Positions 1 through 6,336 of a stretch of 6,868 nucleotides of DNA are shown here, piece after piece (the stretch's first letter is position 1; every line of letters begins with the position of its first letter). The position numbers were made by a program, and so were the translations under genes. The notes beneath the pieces were generated by a model. That model was not told the DNA's origin and did no database searches. It was given only the letters and a program-made list of their open reading frames with translations. The DNA is from Betaproteobacteria bacterium (GTDB lineage: Bacteria > Pseudomonadota > Gammaproteobacteria > Burkholderiales > Eutrophovitaceae), in contig QXZO01000070.1 in NCBI GenBank assembly GCA_009886305.1, positions 1-6,868 of the forward strand, in the 5' to 3' direction.

Positions 1-264
1 AAAAGTACTCGATATTTCATCAGAGGACGGATTGTCACTCTCATCTAACATTTTTACATAGCCACCAAGTGGTATGGCTCCTAGCGAAAATTTCGTTTTA
101 TCTCTCCCACCCTTCATTGACCAGATAGAGCGGCCGAATCCAATCGAAAATGTAAGGACCTTTACCCCGAAGAACTTTGCCGCCAGGAAGTGGCCCAGCT
201 CATGAAAGCCGACCAAGACAGTGATAGCTATCAAAAATGACAATATAGTGAAGATGGCGTCCAT
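1..264 (-). CDS. rseP: RseP site-2 zinc metalloprotease, N-terminal 88 residues (partial)
   Basis: This is the start of the inner-membrane protease that cuts the anti-sigma factor RseA within the membrane, after DegS, to release sigma E; the family also clears remnant signal peptides. The first transmembrane helix (about residues 4-20) runs into HELGH at 21-25, the HExxH zinc site with H21 and H25 as ligands and E22 as catalytic base. PLGGYVKMLDE (65-75) is the other N-terminal hallmark of the RseP branch. The ATG at 264-262 lies three bases after the dxr stop. A GGAG about 14 bases upstream, inside the end of dxr, is a distant Shine-Dalgarno, so coupling to dxr translation is likely. The gene runs off the left edge in frame, so the PDZ domains and the C-terminal LDG-type motif cannot be seen. 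The family is clear from motif and position. Confidence 0.95.
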   Translation of the reverse strand, partial: MDAIFTILSFLIAITVLVGFHELGHFLAAKFFGVKVLTFSIGFGRSIWSMKGGRDKTKFSLGAIPLGGYVKMLDESDNPSSDEISSTF

Positions 265-267
265 AAA

Positions 268-1488
268 TTACGTAACCACTCCATATTCGGTTCTTTGATA
301 CTTCATCAAAACTTGTTTTGCGCATTTTCTAGCAGACGCGTCTACATCAAGTACCTCTTGGATGGAGTTGGGAGAAGGAGCGTCAAAGATATTTAATGCT
401 GAGTCTATAAGAACGGCAATATCAGAGAAATCAATTTTCTCATTCAAAAATTCATCTACAACTATCTCATTGATAGCATTAAGACCGATCACAGCTGAGC
501 GACCAACCGAGAGCGCCTCATACGCTAAAGATAAGCAAGGAAATCGCTTAAGGTCAGGTTCTTGGAACTCCAGCATGGCAATATCCTTAACGCTGATATG
601 TTTAACATCAAGATGAGTTCTGATCGGGTAATTCAAACAATGTGCAATTGGCACACGCATATCCGGGTTAGCTAGTTGCGCGAGGGTTGAGCCATCAACA
701 TACTGCACCATTGAATGGACAATACTCTGCGGGTGTATCACCACCTCAATAGCCTCAGCTGGAATTGAAAATAAATGATGCGCCTCAATAACCTCCAGCC
801 CTTTATTCATCATTGTTGCCGAATCAACCGAGATCTTTCGTCCCATCGCCCACTTAGGATGCTTAACGGCCTGAGCTACGGTAACGTTCTTCAACTGATT
901 AAGCGGAGTTTGTAAAAAGGGCCCCCCAGACGCAGTCAACAGAATATTCGAAATACCTTGCTCTGAATAAAAAGGGGGTAACAGCGGGGATAAGCATTGG
1001 AAGATCGCATTGTGTTCACTATCTACTGGAAGTATGACCCCTTTATTTTCTTTAGCTACTTGAGCTAAGAAGTCTCCAGCCATGACTATGGGTTCTTTGT
1101 TTGCAACCAATACAGTCTTACTTTTAATGAGTGCTGCGTGAATGGACGCAAGTCCGGCCGCACCAACGATACCCGACACTACAACATCAACGTCATCGTG
1201 CTGCACCACTTCAAGTAGCCCGTCAGCCCCCCCAAGAACTGTCACATTTAAACCCGCCACACCTACTTTAAACTTAAGATTACTCAACTGACTGGCATCT
1301 GAAATTACTAAATACTGAGGCTGATAAACATGGCACTGCTGAATAAGAAGATCAATATTAGAGTTTGCGGTCAACGCAAACGTATTAAATCGATCTTTAT
1401 TTTGATCAATCACCGAAAGGGTGCTTAACCCGACACTCCCAGTAGAGCCCAACACAACAACGGACTTTTTTTCCTTATCCAAAGTCAT
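268..1488 (-). CDS. dxr: 1-deoxy-D-xylulose 5-phosphate reductoisomerase (Dxr/IspC)
   Basis: Dxr catalyses the second step of the MEP isoprenoid pathway, the NADPH-dependent rearrangement and reduction of DXP to MEP, in the cytosol; it is the target of fosmidomycin. The 406-residue length is normal for the family. The N-terminal Rossmann motif is GSTGSVG (14-20). The metal site is in DSEHNA (156-161; D156 and E158, with E232 as third ligand). TASGGPF (185-191) and HPKWAMGRKISVDSATMMNK (210-229) hold the substrate-binding residues (H210, S223, N228, K229) and the flexible-loop W213. After residue 300 comes the helical C-terminal domain. The NKE motif reads NKEP (130-133), where Ser or Ala usually follows NKE. 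The ATG lies one base after the cdsA stop (TAG-G-ATG) with no good Shine-Dalgarno, so translation is probably coupled to cdsA. Its product feeds the prenyl precursors used by the neighbouring UppS. Confidence 0.98.
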   Translation of the reverse strand: MTLDKEKKSVVVLGSTGSVGLSTLSVIDQNKDRFNTFALTANSNIDLLIQQCHVYQPQYLVISDASQLSNLKFKVGVAGLNVTVLGGADGLLEVVQHDDVDVVVSGIVGAAGLASIHAALIKSKTVLVANKEPIVMAGDFLAQVAKENKGVILPVDSEHNAIFQCLSPLLPPFYSEQGISNILLTASGGPFLQTPLNQLKNVTVAQAVKHPKWAMGRKISVDSATMMNKGLEVIEAHHLFSIPAEAIEVVIHPQSIVHSMVQYVDGSTLAQLANPDMRVPIAHCLNYPIRTHLDVKHISVKDIAMLEFQEPDLKRFPCLSLAYEALSVGRSAVIGLNAINEIVVDEFLNEKIDFSDIAVLIDSALNIFDAPSPNSIQEVLDVDASARKCAKQVLMKYQRTEYGVVT

Positions 1489-1489
1489 C

Positions 1490-2314
1490 CTAAAAAATCT
1501 GAATAACCAAAAACGAAAAAGGCAGCAAAGCGATCATACTATCCACCCTATCGAGAAGCCCTCCGTGCCCGGGCAAAATAGATCCGCTATCCTTGCTACC
1601 AGCATTTCGTTTTAAATGAGACTCAAAAAGGTCCCCTAGTACGCAAATGGCTACGAAACCAACCACAATAACAATAAAGAGACTCAAGTCAGTTATCGAA
1701 AAATTATTATCGAAAATTAGAGAGAGACTTAAACCGTAGACACAAATGACAACAAACCCACCCAGCACACCCTCACAAGTTTTGCCAGGACTGACGGACG
1801 GTAACAATTTAATTTTCCCGAATTTTCTACCGACAAAATACCCTGAAATATCTACAAGCCAAACCCCAACTAGGACAGCGAGTAAGACGTAAGGTTTAGG
1901 ATGCAGAGCCACCATAGCAAACCAAGCTGGAACGATGACCAATATTCCAATCATGGCATTATAAAGATGATTTCCCGTCTGAACCCGATATCTGATCAAA
2001 CATGGGACTAACAACATCCAAAATAGCACCGCTACCCAACTAACTACAACACCAATCAGGCCTATGACCTGGGTAAATTGGTTTAACAGCATAAACGGTG
2101 GGAGACACAAACAAATAACTGTCGCAACAAAACCTACGCGCAACCACTTCTTCCAACCAAATAGTCTGGAATATTCAAAAGCTGCTATTGCGATAGGAGC
2201 AAGAAGCACCAAACCCCAGAGCCATTGAGGAAGCGCAAATATTCCCACCAAAATAGCCGCGATTAGACAAATCGAGGTGAAAACCCTTGTTAATAAGTGG
2301 TTATCCTTCCTCAT
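1490..2314 (-). CDS. cdsA: Phosphatidate cytidylyltransferase (CDP-diglyceride synthase)
   Basis: CdsA is an integral membrane enzyme that makes CDP-diacylglycerol from phosphatidic acid and CTP, the branch point for phosphatidylethanolamine, phosphatidylglycerol and cardiolipin. The 274-residue protein is very hydrophobic, with about eight membrane segments. The family signature near the C-terminus is complete (residues 232-258): SHLKR, then KDSG (241-244), PGHGG (248-252) and LDRVD (254-258), which supply the Mg-binding Asp and catalytic residues. A second conserved block, DISGYFVGRKFGK (155-167) followed by SPGKTCEG (175-182), is also present; many relatives have SPKKT there. The ATG overlaps the uppS stop as ATGA, and only a weak AG-rich stretch precedes it, so it is probably read by ribosomes that have just finished uppS. 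The length is close to the roughly 285 residues of E. coli CdsA, and no defect is seen. Confidence 0.97.
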   Translation of the reverse strand: MRKDNHLLTRVFTSICLIAAILVGIFALPQWLWGLVLLAPIAIAAFEYSRLFGWKKWLRVGFVATVICLCLPPFMLLNQFTQVIGLIGVVVSWVAVLFWMLLVPCLIRYRVQTGNHLYNAMIGILVIVPAWFAMVALHPKPYVLLAVLVGVWLVDISGYFVGRKFGKIKLLPSVSPGKTCEGVLGGFVVICVYGLSLSLIFDNNFSITDLSLFIVIVVGFVAICVLGDLFESHLKRNAGSKDSGSILPGHGGLLDRVDSMIALLPFSFLVIQIF

Positions 2315-3075
2315 GAATTTATGATCTCTTTTGGTGATATTTCATGCTCCGTTCCCGCCCTGCCGAATCTGCGCTCTCGTTCTGAGTAACGGTTGAGAGC
2401 ATCATAAAAACACTTTTCGTCAAAGTCAGGCCACAAAACATCTGTAAAACATAGTTCTGTGTATACCAAATCCCAAATAACAAAATTACTGATTCTTACT
2501 TCTCCACCCGTGCGAATAAGAAGATCTGGTTCTGGAGCAAAGTTCAATTGCAAAAACTGTGATAAGACGTCTTCGCTAATTTCTAAATGACCGTTCAGAA
2601 TTGCCTGATTCGTAGCATTTACAATATCCCAGCGCCCACCATAATTTGCAGCGACCGTTAGAGTTAAACCAGTATTGTCATGAGTCACCCTCTCAGATTC
2701 TTGAATCAGATCCTGGAGCTTTTTCGAAAACTTACTTCGATCACCAATCATTTTGAAACGGACATTATTCTCATCAAGTTTTGTCACTTCTTCCTCAAGA
2801 GACTTTTGAAATAATGCCAACAAGAATGATACTTCCTCTAATGGACGTCTCCAATTTTCACTAGAAAAAGCGAAAAGAGTCAAAAATTCAATATTATTTT
2901 GATAACAAAATTCTACGGATTTACGAACTGCCTTCAGGCCTCTTCGATGTCCCAAAACCCTTGGTAGGTATCTTTCTTTCGCCCACCTCCCGTTGCCATC
3001 CATTATGATCGCAACATGCCTGGGAGCGGAAACGTTATTAGGTATTTCTCTCGTTGTGGAAGTCTTCACTGGCAC
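2311..3075 (-). CDS. uppS: Undecaprenyl diphosphate synthase (cis-prenyltransferase), GTG start
   Basis: UppS adds eight isopentenyl units in cis to farnesyl diphosphate, making the C55 carrier lipid for peptidoglycan and O-antigen assembly. The 254-residue length is typical (E. coli 253). The P-loop motif HVAIIMDGNGRWAK spans 20-33 with catalytic D26. LGHRRG (41-46) contains H43. LTLFAFSSENWRRP spans 65-78. DLLIRTGGE (184-192) and RISNF (194-198) carry the diphosphate-binding R188, R194 and S196. E207 matches the Mg-coordinating E213 of E. coli. By my alignment V193 sits where E. coli has H199, and D202 follows W201 where Gln is usual. The start is GTG, overlapping the frr stop by one base (TAGTG); it places the catalytic Asp at 26 as in E. 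coli, and the only in-frame alternative nearby is the GTG two codons on (3069). No clear Shine-Dalgarno is present, suggesting coupling to frr. Confidence 0.97.
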   Translation of the reverse strand: MPVKTSTTREIPNNVSAPRHVAIIMDGNGRWAKERYLPRVLGHRRGLKAVRKSVEFCYQNNIEFLTLFAFSSENWRRPLEEVSFLLALFQKSLEEEVTKLDENNVRFKMIGDRSKFSKKLQDLIQESERVTHDNTGLTLTVAANYGGRWDIVNATNQAILNGHLEISEDVLSQFLQLNFAPEPDLLIRTGGEVRISNFVIWDLVYTELCFTDVLWPDFDEKCFYDALNRYSERERRFGRAGTEHEISPKEIINS

Positions 3076-3638
3076 TAGACATCAAGTAAATCTTTTTCTT
3101 TACTAGCTAGGGCTGCGTCAACATCAACAATAAACTTATCGGTTATTTTTTGAACCTCGTCTTGGGAACGACGCTCGTCGTCTTCTGATATTTCCTTATC
3201 CTTGAGCAAACTCTTTAGGCTTCCATTTGAATCTCTGCGTATATTACGAATAGCGACTTTAGCGGCCTCGGCTTCTTTACGGACAACCTTAACCAAATCC
3301 TTTCTACGCTCCTCAGTTAAAGCCGGCATAGGAACTCGTATCTGATCTCCGACTGATGCTGGATTCAAACCCAAGTCCGACTCTCGAATAACCTTTTCAA
3401 CAACAGCACTCATCGTCTTTTCCCAAGGCACCACCGAAAGAGTGCGAGCATCAACAGCAGTAACGTTGGCCACCTGTGTCAAGGGCGTCATGGAGCCATA
3501 ATAATCCACTTCGATATGCTCAAGGATTGAGGGGTGTGCCCGCCCGGTACGGATCTTTTGAAGATCGGCCTTCAACACCTCAAGGGATTTTTCCATTCTA
3601 TCCATTGCCTCCGACAATACAATCAACATATCAGGCAT
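3075..3638 (-). CDS. frr: Ribosome recycling factor (RRF)
   Basis: RRF works with EF-G to split the post-termination ribosome so that subunits can be reused; it is cytosolic and essential in most bacteria. The 187-residue length is standard (E. coli 185). The helical domain I contains KIRTGRAHPSIL (28-39), domain II begins around EVDYYGSMTPL (43-53), and the last two helices hold LTEERRKDLVKVVRKEAE (107-124), VAIRNIRRDSN (128-138) and KDKEISEDDERRSQDEVQK (146-164), all family hallmarks. The ATG is preceded by AAGGAG at six bases' spacing, one of the best ribosome binding sites in the window, in the 18-base gap after pyrH. Other Met codons at residues 4, 12 and 15 are less favourable. The last base of its TAG stop is shared with the uppS GTG. 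Confidence 0.98.
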   Translation of the reverse strand: MPDMLIVLSEAMDRMEKSLEVLKADLQKIRTGRAHPSILEHIEVDYYGSMTPLTQVANVTAVDARTLSVVPWEKTMSAVVEKVIRESDLGLNPASVGDQIRVPMPALTEERRKDLVKVVRKEAEAAKVAIRNIRRDSNGSLKSLLKDKEISEDDERRSQDEVQKITDKFIVDVDAALASKEKDLLDV

Positions 3639-3644
3639 TTCATT

Positions 3645-3650
3645 CTCCTT
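3645..3650 (-). promoter_or_regulatory. Strong Shine-Dalgarno of frr
   Basis: AAGGAG lies six bases before the frr ATG, in the short gap after the pyrH stop. It fixes the frr start at 3638 and suggests that frr is initiated independently rather than only by ribosomes finishing pyrH. Confidence 0.85.
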
Positions 3651-3656
3651 ATTTCA

Positions 3657-4382
3657 TCAATGGTGAACGAGGGTGCCTTCTTTTCCACCGAGCACAGCGT
3701 TCTTTAAGGCACCCGGTTTCAATATACTGAAGACACATAAAGGTAACTTCTGGTCTCGACATAGCGTTAAGGCAGTCGCATCCATAACCTTTAGTTTTTT
3801 TTCAATCGCCTCATCAAAATGAATATCATCGTATCTCACCGCATCAGGGTTAGTCATAGGATCATCTGAATACACACCATCGACTTTTGTAGCTTTGAAT
3901 ACAATGTCGACATTCATCTCCATTCCTCTTAGCGCTGCTGCCGTATCAGTCGTAAAGAATGGATTTCCCGTACCGGCAGCAAATATTACAATTTGCTTCT
4001 GTTCGAGGTAACGCATTGCTTTGCCGCGAACATACGGTTCAGCAACTTGTTCTATGTTAAGTGCTGACACAACTCGACTCTTTGTTTTTAGTCGTCTAAA
4101 AGCGTCTTGCAATGCCAGAGCATTCATTACAGTTGCGAGCATCCCCATGTAGTCGGCCGTTGCTCGATCCATACCTGAAGCCGCGGGAGCAACCCCACGG
4201 AAAATATTTCCACCACCAATAACTACTGCCATTTGTACCCCAAGTTGAGACACGTCTACCAACTCGGACACAATGCGATCAATTGTGACACGATTAACTC
4301 CATACGCGTCTTCCCCCATAAGCGCCTCTCCTGAGAGTTTAACTAAGATTCTCTTTAACTTGAGATCAACGTCAGCATTCAT
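3657..4382 (-). CDS. pyrH: UMP kinase (PyrH)
   Basis: PyrH phosphorylates UMP to UDP with ATP, feeding UTP, CTP and UDP-sugar pools. It is a cytosolic hexamer of the amino acid kinase fold, usually activated by GTP and inhibited by UTP. The protein is 241 residues, the same as E. coli PyrH. Visible motifs are KRILVKLSGEAL (10-21, with catalytic K15), VVIGGGNIFRG (53-63, UMP-binding glycine loop and R62), DYMGMLATVMN (77-87, D77), AGTGNPFFTTDTAA (136-149, with D146), KATKVDGVY (163-171) and the C-terminal GGKEGTLV (232-239). The ATG lies 12 bases after the tsf stop. The sequence before it is A-rich with only a poor Shine-Dalgarno (AAAAG), so it may rely on ribosomes leaving tsf. Position between tsf and frr is the standard order. 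Confidence 0.98.
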   Translation of the reverse strand: MNADVDLKLKRILVKLSGEALMGEDAYGVNRVTIDRIVSELVDVSQLGVQMAVVIGGGNIFRGVAPAASGMDRATADYMGMLATVMNALALQDAFRRLKTKSRVVSALNIEQVAEPYVRGKAMRYLEQKQIVIFAAGTGNPFFTTDTAAALRGMEMNVDIVFKATKVDGVYSDDPMTNPDAVRYDDIHFDEAIEKKLKVMDATALTLCRDQKLPLCVFSILKPGALKNAVLGGKEGTLVHH

Positions 4383-4394
4383 TTTTAACTTTTG

Positions 4395-5276
4395 TTACTT
4401 ATTAGCCATCTGAGCAGCCACCTCTGCCGCAAAGTCATCAACCTTCTTTTCAATGCCTTCACCCACCACGAACAAAGCAAAGGATTCAACCGAGGACTTA
4501 GTTTCAGCCAGCAGTTTTTCAACTGTCTTTTTGTCATCTTTTACAAAGATCTGACCATATAGCGTCACCTCTGAAAGATATTTCCTGACGCTACCATCCA
4601 CAATCTTCTCTACGATATTTTCAGGCTTACCCGACTCAATCGCTCGCGCCTTAGCAATTTCTCGCTCTCTCTCTAAAGAGGCCTCATCCACATCGGAAGC
4701 CGATACAGCGACTGGCTTAACAGCAGCTATATGCATAGCTAAATCCTTTCCTAGCTCAGCTGTTCCCTCAACAACATCAACTACTACTCCTATACGTCCT
4801 CCATGAAGGTACGAAGCGAGCGATCCTTTTGCTATAAATTTTTTCGCGCGTCTTATTGAGATATTCTCTCCAAGCTTCATTATCAACGCCTGCCTAACCT
4901 CTTCAACCGTTTCTCCACTCGGCAACATTTGAGCAGAGATAGCTGACACATCGGTTTCACCTGAGCTGCTTACAAGATCAGCAATATTATTTGCAAAACT
5001 TAGGAAACTTGGGTCCTTCCCAACAAAGTCTGTCTCACAGTTCACTTCGACAATTGCTCCTTGTTTGGAATCCGCACTCATCGAGACGACAATGGCTCCT
5101 TCTGCGGCGACCCGCCCCGAGACTTTACTCGCCTTGGATCCACTTTTAATACGCATCAAGTCCTCTGCTTTTGTAAGGTCACCGTCAGTCTCCGTGAGCG
5201 CTTTTTTACACTCCATCATTCCTAGACCAGTTCTTTCCCTTAATTCCTTTACCAAACTCGCAGTAATCTGCGCCAT
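4395..5276 (-). CDS. tsf: Elongation factor Ts
   Basis: EF-Ts is the nucleotide exchange factor that releases GDP from EF-Tu during translation elongation. With the start at 5276 the protein has 293 residues (E. coli 283). The N-terminal UBA-like domain reads ITASLVKELRERTGLGMMEC (4-23) and KKALTE (24-29). The core contains VNCETDFVGKD (78-88), whose TDFV segment contacts EF-Tu, and MHIAAVKP (181-188). VTLYGQIFVKDDKKTV (237-252) is the C-terminal conserved block. An in-frame ATG at 5312 would add 12 residues (MDALKTYEGVKT). I reject it because homologues begin at MAxITASLVKELRERTG, a GGAG stands eight bases before 5276, and the candidate tsf promoter would leave the upstream ATG almost no leader. 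It lies downstream of rpsB, separated by 139 bases that hold a hairpin and that candidate promoter. Confidence 0.98.
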   Translation of the reverse strand: MAQITASLVKELRERTGLGMMECKKALTETDGDLTKAEDLMRIKSGSKASKVSGRVAAEGAIVVSMSADSKQGAIVEVNCETDFVGKDPSFLSFANNIADLVSSSGETDVSAISAQMLPSGETVEEVRQALIMKLGENISIRRAKKFIAKGSLASYLHGGRIGVVVDVVEGTAELGKDLAMHIAAVKPVAVSASDVDEASLEREREIAKARAIESGKPENIVEKIVDGSVRKYLSEVTLYGQIFVKDDKKTVEKLLAETKSSVESFALFVVGEGIEKKVDDFAAEVAAQMANK

Positions 5277-5284
5277 CGTTTTCA

Positions 5285-5290
5285 CTCCTT
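5285..5290 (-). promoter_or_regulatory. Shine-Dalgarno that decides the tsf start
   Basis: AAGGAG lies eight bases before the ATG at 5276. The alternative in-frame ATG at 5312 has no comparable purine run in front of it, so this site supports the shorter EF-Ts. Confidence 0.85.
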
Positions 5291-5329
5291 CGTACGTTTT
5301 TAATGCGTCCAACTTAAGGACTCTCTACA

Positions 5330-5358
5330 CTTAAAGCCTCAGACCACAACATTATCAA
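5330..5358 (-). promoter_or_regulatory. Candidate sigma70 promoter for tsf
   Basis: Read on the minus strand, TTGATA (5358-5353, five of six matches to the -35 consensus) is followed after exactly 17 bases by TTTAAG (5335-5330, four of six to the -10). It lies between the hairpin after rpsB and the tsf Shine-Dalgarno and would start transcription near 5323. This could supply tsf and downstream genes independently of rpsB. The -10 is weak, so this is a prediction only. Confidence 0.45.
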
Positions 5359-5368
5359 CAAGCAAGAT

Positions 5369-5398
5369 AAAAATATGGGGGCTCTTGCCCCCAATATA
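5369..5398 (-). terminator. Intrinsic terminator/attenuator between rpsB and tsf
   Basis: On the minus strand a perfect six-base-pair GC stem GGGGGC/GCCCCC (5392-5387 with 5382-5377) closes a four-base AAGA loop. With one bulged T it can extend by several A-T pairs. It is followed by a short T run (complement of the five A at 5373-5369). It starts about 20 bases after the rpsB stop. The T run is short and interrupted by A, so partial termination is likely, lowering tsf and downstream transcription relative to rpsB. On the plus strand no T run follows the stem, so it points one way. Confidence 0.75.
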
Positions 5399-5415
5399 AA
5401 AATCTTTTGATAAGC

Positions 5416-6162
5416 CTAGTCTTTTTGCTCTTCCTCGTTGCTTTCAGCTTCTGCGACTTGCTGAGCCGCTATCTCATTCACCGATTGCTCTCGACCGGCC
5501 AATATCGCATCTGCGATACCTCGGGCATATAGACGAATCGCCTTATTAGCGTCGTCATTACCAGGAATAACATAATCAATACCAGCTGGAGAGTGATTTG
5601 TATCGACGACACCGATAATCGGTATACCAAGCTTATTCGCCTCCTCGACTGCAATTTTTTGATAACCAACATCAACAATGAAAAGTGCATCAGGTAGTGA
5701 CGCCATATCTTTAATACCACCCAGACTTTTGTCTAACTTTTCAATCTCACGCTGATAAAACAAACTCTCTTTTTTTGACATCCGCTCATCAGCGCCATCA
5801 GCCATCAACGCCTCCATCTCCTTTAAGCGTTTCGTTGACTGCTTCACCGTCTTATAATTCGTCAACATTCCGCCTAACCACCTATGGTTAACGAATGGCG
5901 CTCCTGCGCGCACTGCCTCTTCCTTGATGATATCTCTCGCTTGCCGCTTTGTTCCCACAAAAAGAATTTTTCCCTTGTTAGCTGACAACTGCTGTGCATA
6001 GTTAGCCGCCAAGCGATACATCGCTAAAGTTTTCTCAAGATTTACAATATGAATTTTATTTCGATGGCCGAAAATAAAAGGAGCCATCTTTGGGTTCCAA
6101 AATTTGGTTTGATGACCAAAATGAACTCCCGCATCCAACATTTCACGCATTGTGACTGACAT
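5416..6162 (-). CDS. rpsB: 30S ribosomal protein S2
   Basis: S2 binds late to the 30S subunit, on its solvent side between head and body, where it helps hold S1. The 248-residue protein (E. coli 241) starts MSVTMREMLDAGVHFGHQT, and the family motifs follow: FWNPKMAPFIFGHRNKIHI (21-39), KGKILFVGTKRQA (63-75), VNHRWLGGMLTNYKTV (91-106), LGGIKDMASLPDALFIVD (147-164) and IPGNDDANKAI (199-209). The C-terminus is a short acidic tail (ESNEEEQKD, 240-248), common in S2. The ATG has an AGGAG (6172-6168) five bases upstream. The gene has its own promoter and a structured leader, and is the first gene of the rpsB-tsf unit. Confidence 0.99.
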   Translation of the reverse strand: MSVTMREMLDAGVHFGHQTKFWNPKMAPFIFGHRNKIHIVNLEKTLAMYRLAANYAQQLSANKGKILFVGTKRQARDIIKEEAVRAGAPFVNHRWLGGMLTNYKTVKQSTKRLKEMEALMADGADERMSKKESLFYQREIEKLDKSLGGIKDMASLPDALFIVDVGYQKIAVEEANKLGIPIIGVVDTNHSPAGIDYVIPGNDDANKAIRLYARGIADAILAGREQSVNEIAAQQVAEAESNEEEQKD

Positions 6163-6273
6163 CTCTACTCCTGTTTGGGTTATGCCTCCATCCGACGGAA
6201 CTCTTTAATAGAGCACCCCAACAAATCGAATGTGCGAATTTCACCAAAAGTGCCATAGAGCAGTGATGGTGAT
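6163..6273 (-). promoter_or_regulatory. rpsB 5' leader, probable S2 autoregulatory RNA
   Basis: The transcript from the predicted start near 6273 would have a leader of about 110 bases that folds into two parts. Hairpin 1 begins at once: TCACCA (6272-6267) pairs with TGGTGA (6246-6241). After a linker containing ATTCGCACATTCG, an outer stem forms between TTGGG plus TGC (within 6221-6213) and GCA plus CCCAA (within 6185-6175). It encloses a small hairpin CTCT-ATTAA-AGAG (6213-6201) and a possible TCC/GGA stem. The Shine-Dalgarno AGGAG follows at 6172-6168. In gammaproteobacteria the rpsB leader is known to bind S2 and repress rpsB-tsf translation; the two-domain layout, and as I recall its conserved linker, match. 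The folding was done by eye. Confidence 0.7.
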
Positions 6274-6279
6274 ACCCAG

Positions 6280-6308
6280 ATTATATATCAAAATTGTTTA
6301 ATTATCAC
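6280..6308 (-). promoter_or_regulatory. Sigma70-type promoter of rpsB
   Basis: On the minus strand a perfect -10 TATAAT (6285-6280) stands 17 bases after GTGATA (6308-6303, four of six matches to the -35). Initiation is expected at about 6273-6275. The bases after the -10 (CTGGGTA) are G-rich, as in promoters of translation genes that respond to growth rate. The region is AT-rich, and two overlapping inverted repeats cover the -35 and spacer. Confidence 0.75.
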
Positions 6309-6314
6309 AATTAA
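6292..6314. repeat. Overlapping inverted repeats over the rpsB -35 region
   Basis: Two perfect six-base inverted repeats overlap here. AATTGT (6292-6297) and ACAATT (6307-6312) are separated by nine bases. TTAATT (6298-6303) and AATTAA (6309-6314) are separated by five. They could be an operator, but AT-rich promoter DNA makes such repeats fairly likely by chance. The second has no GC in its stem and no T run, so it is not a convincing terminator for rlmB. Confidence 0.35.
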
Positions 6315-6336
6315 GAGTGCCTCCAGTCTAATTGAA

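Noticed and set aside
362..616. Plus-strand open frames opposite dxr, frr/pyrH and tsf (for example 362-616, 1421-1615, 3476-3730, 5065-5334).
   Set aside because: They are antisense to well-supported genes, have no recognisable domains and give composition typical of reverse-frame reading.
5277..5312. A 12-residue N-terminal extension of EF-Ts from the ATG at 5312.
   Set aside because: Homologues start at the MAQITASLVKEL position, a strong Shine-Dalgarno precedes 5276, and the extension has no conserved content.
5478..5720. An 80-codon minus-strand frame inside rpsB.
   Set aside because: It is the out-of-frame shadow of the conserved S2 C-terminal half.
6298..6314. A rho-independent terminator for rlmB made of TTAATT/AATTAA.
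   Set aside because: The stem has no GC pairs and no T run follows it; it overlaps the rpsB -35 and is better treated as promoter DNA.
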